Part shown: in pieces, positions 6,958-8,940 of the stretch
Numbering within the stretch: position 1 is the first letter of the stretch
How the letters are laid out: every line of letters starts with the position of its first letter
Source of the DNA: an uncultured Collinsella sp.
GTDB lineage: Bacteria > Actinomycetota > Coriobacteriia > Coriobacteriales > Coriobacteriaceae
NCBI GenBank assembly: GCA_958421035.1
Contig: CATZKS010000082.1
Coordinates: forward strand, 1 to 8,940
DNA: 8,940 nucleotides
Direction: 5' to 3'
Translations under genes and position numbers: made by a program
Notes under the pieces: generated by a model
The model's input: only the letters and a program-made list of their open reading frames with translations
Told to the model about the DNA's origin: nothing
The model's database searches: none

Positions 6958-7031
6958 GCGCAGGCAGGGACGCCCAAATCGTGCGCTGTAGGAAAAGCAG
7001 AGGATTGTGCTAACGTACTCATAGAAGAGCT

Positions 7032-7041
7032 TGCGTACGCA
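7032..7041. promoter_or_regulatory. 10-bp palindrome TGCGTACGCA in the galE/hydrolase divergent region
   Basis: A perfect palindrome lies roughly midway between galE and the divergent hydrolase gene. It could be an operator half-shared by both promoters, or chance. I do not recognise a regulator with this site. Confidence 0.2.
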
Positions 7042-7108
7042 TAACCTGATCTTTGGCATTTGCTTACGAGCCGCTGACCTTGCAGTTTCCTGCCGTTCGT
7101 GGAAATCG

Positions 7109-7136
7109 TTGGGACGCGCCATATGTACGCTAATAT
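7109..7136 (+). promoter_or_regulatory. Candidate promoter of the cell-wall hydrolase gene
   Basis: TTGGGA (7109-7114) and TAATAT (7131-7136) are separated by 16 bp, each matching four of six consensus bases. The predicted start near 7143 gives a leader of about 38 nt. The match is modest, but it is the best + strand pair close to the gene. Confidence 0.35.
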
Positions 7137-7183
7137 GTATGAGTTGAGCGACATATAAATAAGCATGTAACGGAGTACATATG
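7120..7183. repeat. Cluster of four ATATGT/ACATAT motifs over promoter and start codon
   Basis: ATATGT occurs at 7121-7126 and 7133-7138, and its complement ACATAT at 7151-7156 and 7177-7182. The outermost pair extends to a perfect 9-bp inverted repeat, CATATGTAC (7120-7128) and GTACATATG (7175-7183). The first two sites sit in the candidate promoter. The last covers the spacer between GGAG (7172-7175) and the ATG at 7181. Candidate regulatory sites; no known regulator is recognised. Confidence 0.35.
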
Positions 7184-8386
7184 TCACCAAACAGCGATTC
7201 CATCCTTTCCCAGGAGCTCTCGCGCCGCACTGCCCTCAAGGCCCTGTTCGGCGCCGCTTCTGCGGCAGTTCTTTTTGGCCTGCCCGCTCGCGCCCATGCG
7301 GCGGAGGCTTCCAAAGAAACCACCGATAAACTGAATGCCGCCCAGGCCCAGCTCGACGAGGTTCAGGCCCAGCTCGACAGCATCGCAAATGAGTATGCGG
7401 CGCTGGCCAACAAGAATGCCCAGACCCTCAACGACATCGAGAATGTCCAGGGCAAGATTGACGACACGCAGGCCCAGATCGATGAAAAGAAGGCCGAGCT
7501 CAAGAAGAAGCGCAACGACCTTTCCGATCGCGTGGCCGCCAGCTACAAGTCCGGCGGCACGAACATCCTGTCGCTGCTGCTGGCCTCTGGCTCGTTTGAG
7601 GAACTCGTCGCCAACGCGCATTACGTTGAGAAGATCAACAAGAGCGACCGCGACGCCATCGAGGACATTCAGACCATCCAGGAAGAGCTCGATGCGCAAA
7701 AGACCGAGCTCGAGTCGCAGAAGGCCGACTTAGAGAAGCTCAAGGACCAGCAGACTGCCCAGATGCAGGACATGCAGGCCAAGCAGCAAGAAGTCCAGAC
7801 CGTGCTGAACGGTCTTTCCGACGACGTCAAGGAGCTCATGGCTCAGCGCGATTCCGAGATCCTCGCTGCCGCCCAGGCTGAGGAGGCCGCTAGGAAGGCT
7901 GCCGCTGCCGCGGCTGCCGCGAACAAGAACAATTCCTACTCGGGTGGTTCGAGCTCGGGTGGTGGATCGTACGCGCCCGGAACTCCGCAGCAGAATGCCG
8001 GCTCGGGCAAGCAGCAGGCTGTCGTCAACGCGTGCTACTCCACGCCTTCGCCGGGTCAGAACTGGTGCGCGGCGTGGGTTACCAATGTCTTCCGTAACGC
8101 CGGCGTTGGCTACTTTGGCGGCAACGCCTGCGACATGTTCAACGCCTGGTGCTATAGCTCCGACCGCTCGGCGCTGCAGGTGGGCATGATCGTGGCCGAT
8201 TCCTCGCACAGCGGCACGGGTGCTCCGGGCCTTATCTACGGTCATGTGGGTATCTACGTTGGCGGCGGCATCGTTATGAGCAACGAGGGCGCCATTACGT
8301 CTAAGTCGCTTGACTCGTTTATTAGCTTCTATGGCACTGGCTCTGGCGTGCGTTGGGGCTGGCTCGGCGGTATTGCGCTGTCGTAG
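7181..8386 (+). CDS. Exported coiled-coil peptidoglycan hydrolase (CHAP/NlpC-P60-like, PcsB/CwlO layout)
   Basis: This 401-residue protein has an export signal with SRRTALK (14-20), an Ala-rich hydrophobic segment (about 21-36) and a likely cleavage site after AHA (40). The twin arginines suggest Tat export, though Sec is not excluded. Residues about 45-225 form a long coiled coil rich in Gln, Glu, Lys and Ala. Its interior region SYKSGGTNILSLLLASGSFEE-like (121-141) is typical of PcsB/CwlO-type proteins. An Ala helix (229-247) and a Ser/Gly linker (251-263) lead to a C-terminal cysteine-peptidase domain. Its likely catalytic residues are Cys296 in NWCAAWV and His355 in YGHVGIYVGGG, possibly with Asn368. 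Homologues cleave peptidoglycan peptides or amides at division or growth sites, often held inactive by the coiled coil. GGAG lies 5 nt before the start. It is monocistronic in this window and diverges from galE. Whether the domain is CHAP or NlpC/P60 is uncertain. Confidence 0.85.
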   Translation: MSPNSDSILSQELSRRTALKALFGAASAAVLFGLPARAHAAEASKETTDKLNAAQAQLDEVQAQLDSIANEYAALANKNAQTLNDIENVQGKIDDTQAQIDEKKAELKKKRNDLSDRVAASYKSGGTNILSLLLASGSFEELVANAHYVEKINKSDRDAIEDIQTIQEELDAQKTELESQKADLEKLKDQQTAQMQDMQAKQQEVQTVLNGLSDDVKELMAQRDSEILAAAQAEEAARKAAAAAAAANKNNSYSGGSSSGGGSYAPGTPQQNAGSGKQQAVVNACYSTPSPGQNWCAAWVTNVFRNAGVGYFGGNACDMFNAWCYSSDRSALQVGMIVADSSHSGTGAPGLIYGHVGIYVGGGIVMSNEGAITSKSLDSFISFYGTGSGVRWGWLGGIALS

Positions 8387-8398
8387 CTGCGGCTTGGT

Positions 8399-8523
8399 CC
8401 GGGACAGTCCGAGAGGCATAAGGTTGCCTGCTCGGGCAGTCCTGCTCGCACGGAGAGCACATTAAGTGCTCTCCGGCTCGTGCGGAACTCGCGATCAACC
8501 TTATGCCTCTCGGACTGTCCCGG
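8399..8523. repeat. 125-bp element with perfect 28-bp inverted ends and an inner hairpin
   Basis: Positions 8399-8426 are the exact reverse complement of 8496-8523 (28 of 28). The 69-nt interior holds a second hairpin: CGGAGAGCAC (8451-8460), loop ATTAA, GTGCTCTCCG (8466-8475). It also holds a short direct repeat CCTGCTCG (8427-8434 and 8441-8448). The element starts 12 nt after the hydrolase stop codon and has no T-tract, so it is not the terminator; that lies further on at 8579. It is most like a MITE or REP-type repeat. No flanking target-site duplication is obvious. Confidence 0.88.
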
Positions 8524-8578
8524 CCCTCTCGGATTCGGGGCGCGACACACCGGACTGGGTTATCTGAATAAATATGGT

Positions 8579-8606
8579 GAAGGCCCCTTTCGGGGCCTTC
8601 TCTTTT
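8579..8606 (+). terminator. Intrinsic terminator between the hydrolase gene and murB
   Basis: A perfect 9-bp stem GAAGGCCCC (8579-8587) and GGGGCCTTC (8592-8600) with loop TTTC is followed by TCTTTT on the + strand. It would end the hydrolase transcript about 190 nt after its stop codon. The T-tract overlaps the murB stop codon on the other strand. The stem could also slow minus-strand transcripts, but the tail there is weaker. Confidence 0.85.
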
Positions 8607-8940
8607 AGAGGAATTCGCCGACTCGGTGGACTTCGGGTTCTAGGTCTACGTTGAATTGGTCTTTGACGGTTGCCTGGATGTGGCGGATGAGTTCGTCGAC
8701 ATCGGCGGCGGTGGCGTGGTCGGCGTTGACGATGAAGCCGCAGTGCTTCTCGCTCACCTGCGCGCCGCCAACGGCGTGTCCTCGCAGGCCGGCATCCATG
8801 ATGAGTTTGCCGGCAAAGTAACCCTCGGGGCGCTTGAAAGTGGAGCCGGCACTCGGCATGTCGAGCGGCTGCTTGTCCTCGCGGCGCTGGCGGTAGTCGT
8901 CCATGTCGGCCTTGATCATCGCGGCGTTGCCCGGGGCGAG
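8605..8940 (-). CDS. murB: UDP-N-acetylenolpyruvoylglucosamine reductase, C-terminal part (5' end beyond the window)
   Basis: MurB reduces UDP-GlcNAc-enolpyruvate to UDP-MurNAc with NADPH and FAD in the second committed step of peptidoglycan synthesis. Only the last 111 residues are in the window; the reading frame is open to position 8940, so the internal ATG at 8919 is not the true start. The C-terminal substrate-binding domain is clear: PSAGSTFKRPEGYFAGKLI contains the conserved Ser expected to donate a proton to the substrate. GGAQVSEKHCGFIVN follows, and the family-typical end PEVHRVGEF carries the conserved Glu. The SAGSTFKRP form points to the MurB class of Gram-positives. The gene is convergent with the hydrolase gene and its stop codon (8605-8607) overlaps the T-tract of the opposing terminator. 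The FAD-binding domain cannot be assessed. Confidence 0.95.
   Translation of the reverse strand, partial: LAPGNAAMIKADMDDYRQRREDKQPLDMPSAGSTFKRPEGYFAGKLIMDAGLRGHAVGGAQVSEKHCGFIVNADHATAADVDELIRHIQATVKDQFNVDLEPEVHRVGEFL

Noticed and set aside
6931..7323. Minus-strand frames of 130 and 81 codons in the galE/hydrolase intergenic region
   Set aside because: They overlap the hydrolase start and the galE promoter region, lack a clear ribosome-binding site and show no family resemblance.
8399..8523. Terminator of the hydrolase gene
   Set aside because: No T-tract follows either arm; the usable terminator is the smaller hairpin at 8579-8606.
8329..8550. 73-codon minus-strand frame through the 125-bp inverted repeat
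   Set aside because: It is made up largely of the palindrome itself and of hydrolase antisense.

Overview
This GC-rich window looks like chromosomal DNA from a gut-type actinobacterium of the class Coriobacteriia, most like Collinsella. That assignment rests on overall protein character and base composition and is an inference without a database search. It carries five complete or nearly complete housekeeping and carbohydrate genes plus one truncated gene at the right edge. No transposase, phage gene, tRNA, rRNA or CRISPR array is visible.

Layout from left to right: a sugar-ABC-transporter ATPase (MsmK/UgpC type, + strand, 79-1278) ends in a strong intrinsic terminator. A 452-bp convergent intergenic region follows. 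It holds three tandem copies of a 55-bp inverted-repeat element and the minus-strand terminator of the next gene. Then come three minus-strand genes: alpha-glucan phosphorylase (1731-3998), 4-alpha-glucanotransferase MalQ (4127-5632) and UDP-glucose 4-epimerase GalE (5853-6914). malQ and glgP appear to form a malQ-glgP transcription unit with a hairpin between them; galE has its own terminator. A 266-bp divergent region with candidate promoters and several palindromes separates galE from a + strand gene for an exported coiled-coil cell-wall hydrolase (7181-8386). After it lies a 125-bp element with perfect 28-bp inverted ends, then a terminator, then the C-terminal part of MurB (minus strand, running off the window at 8940).

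Functionally, the ATPase would energise uptake of oligosaccharides such as maltodextrins. MalQ and the phosphorylase would convert these (and stored glycogen) to glucose and glucose-1-phosphate. GalE links UDP-glucose with UDP-galactose for galactose use and for envelope glycans. The hydrolase and MurB belong to peptidoglycan remodelling and synthesis.

The genes themselves are ordinary. The signals most worth a second look are intergenic: two unrelated families of long inverted repeats (1418-1629 and 8399-8523), a palindrome inside the malQ promoter, and a cluster of ATATGT/ACATAT motifs around the promoter and ribosome-binding site of the hydrolase gene. I did not find convincing evidence of an entirely new multi-gene system.
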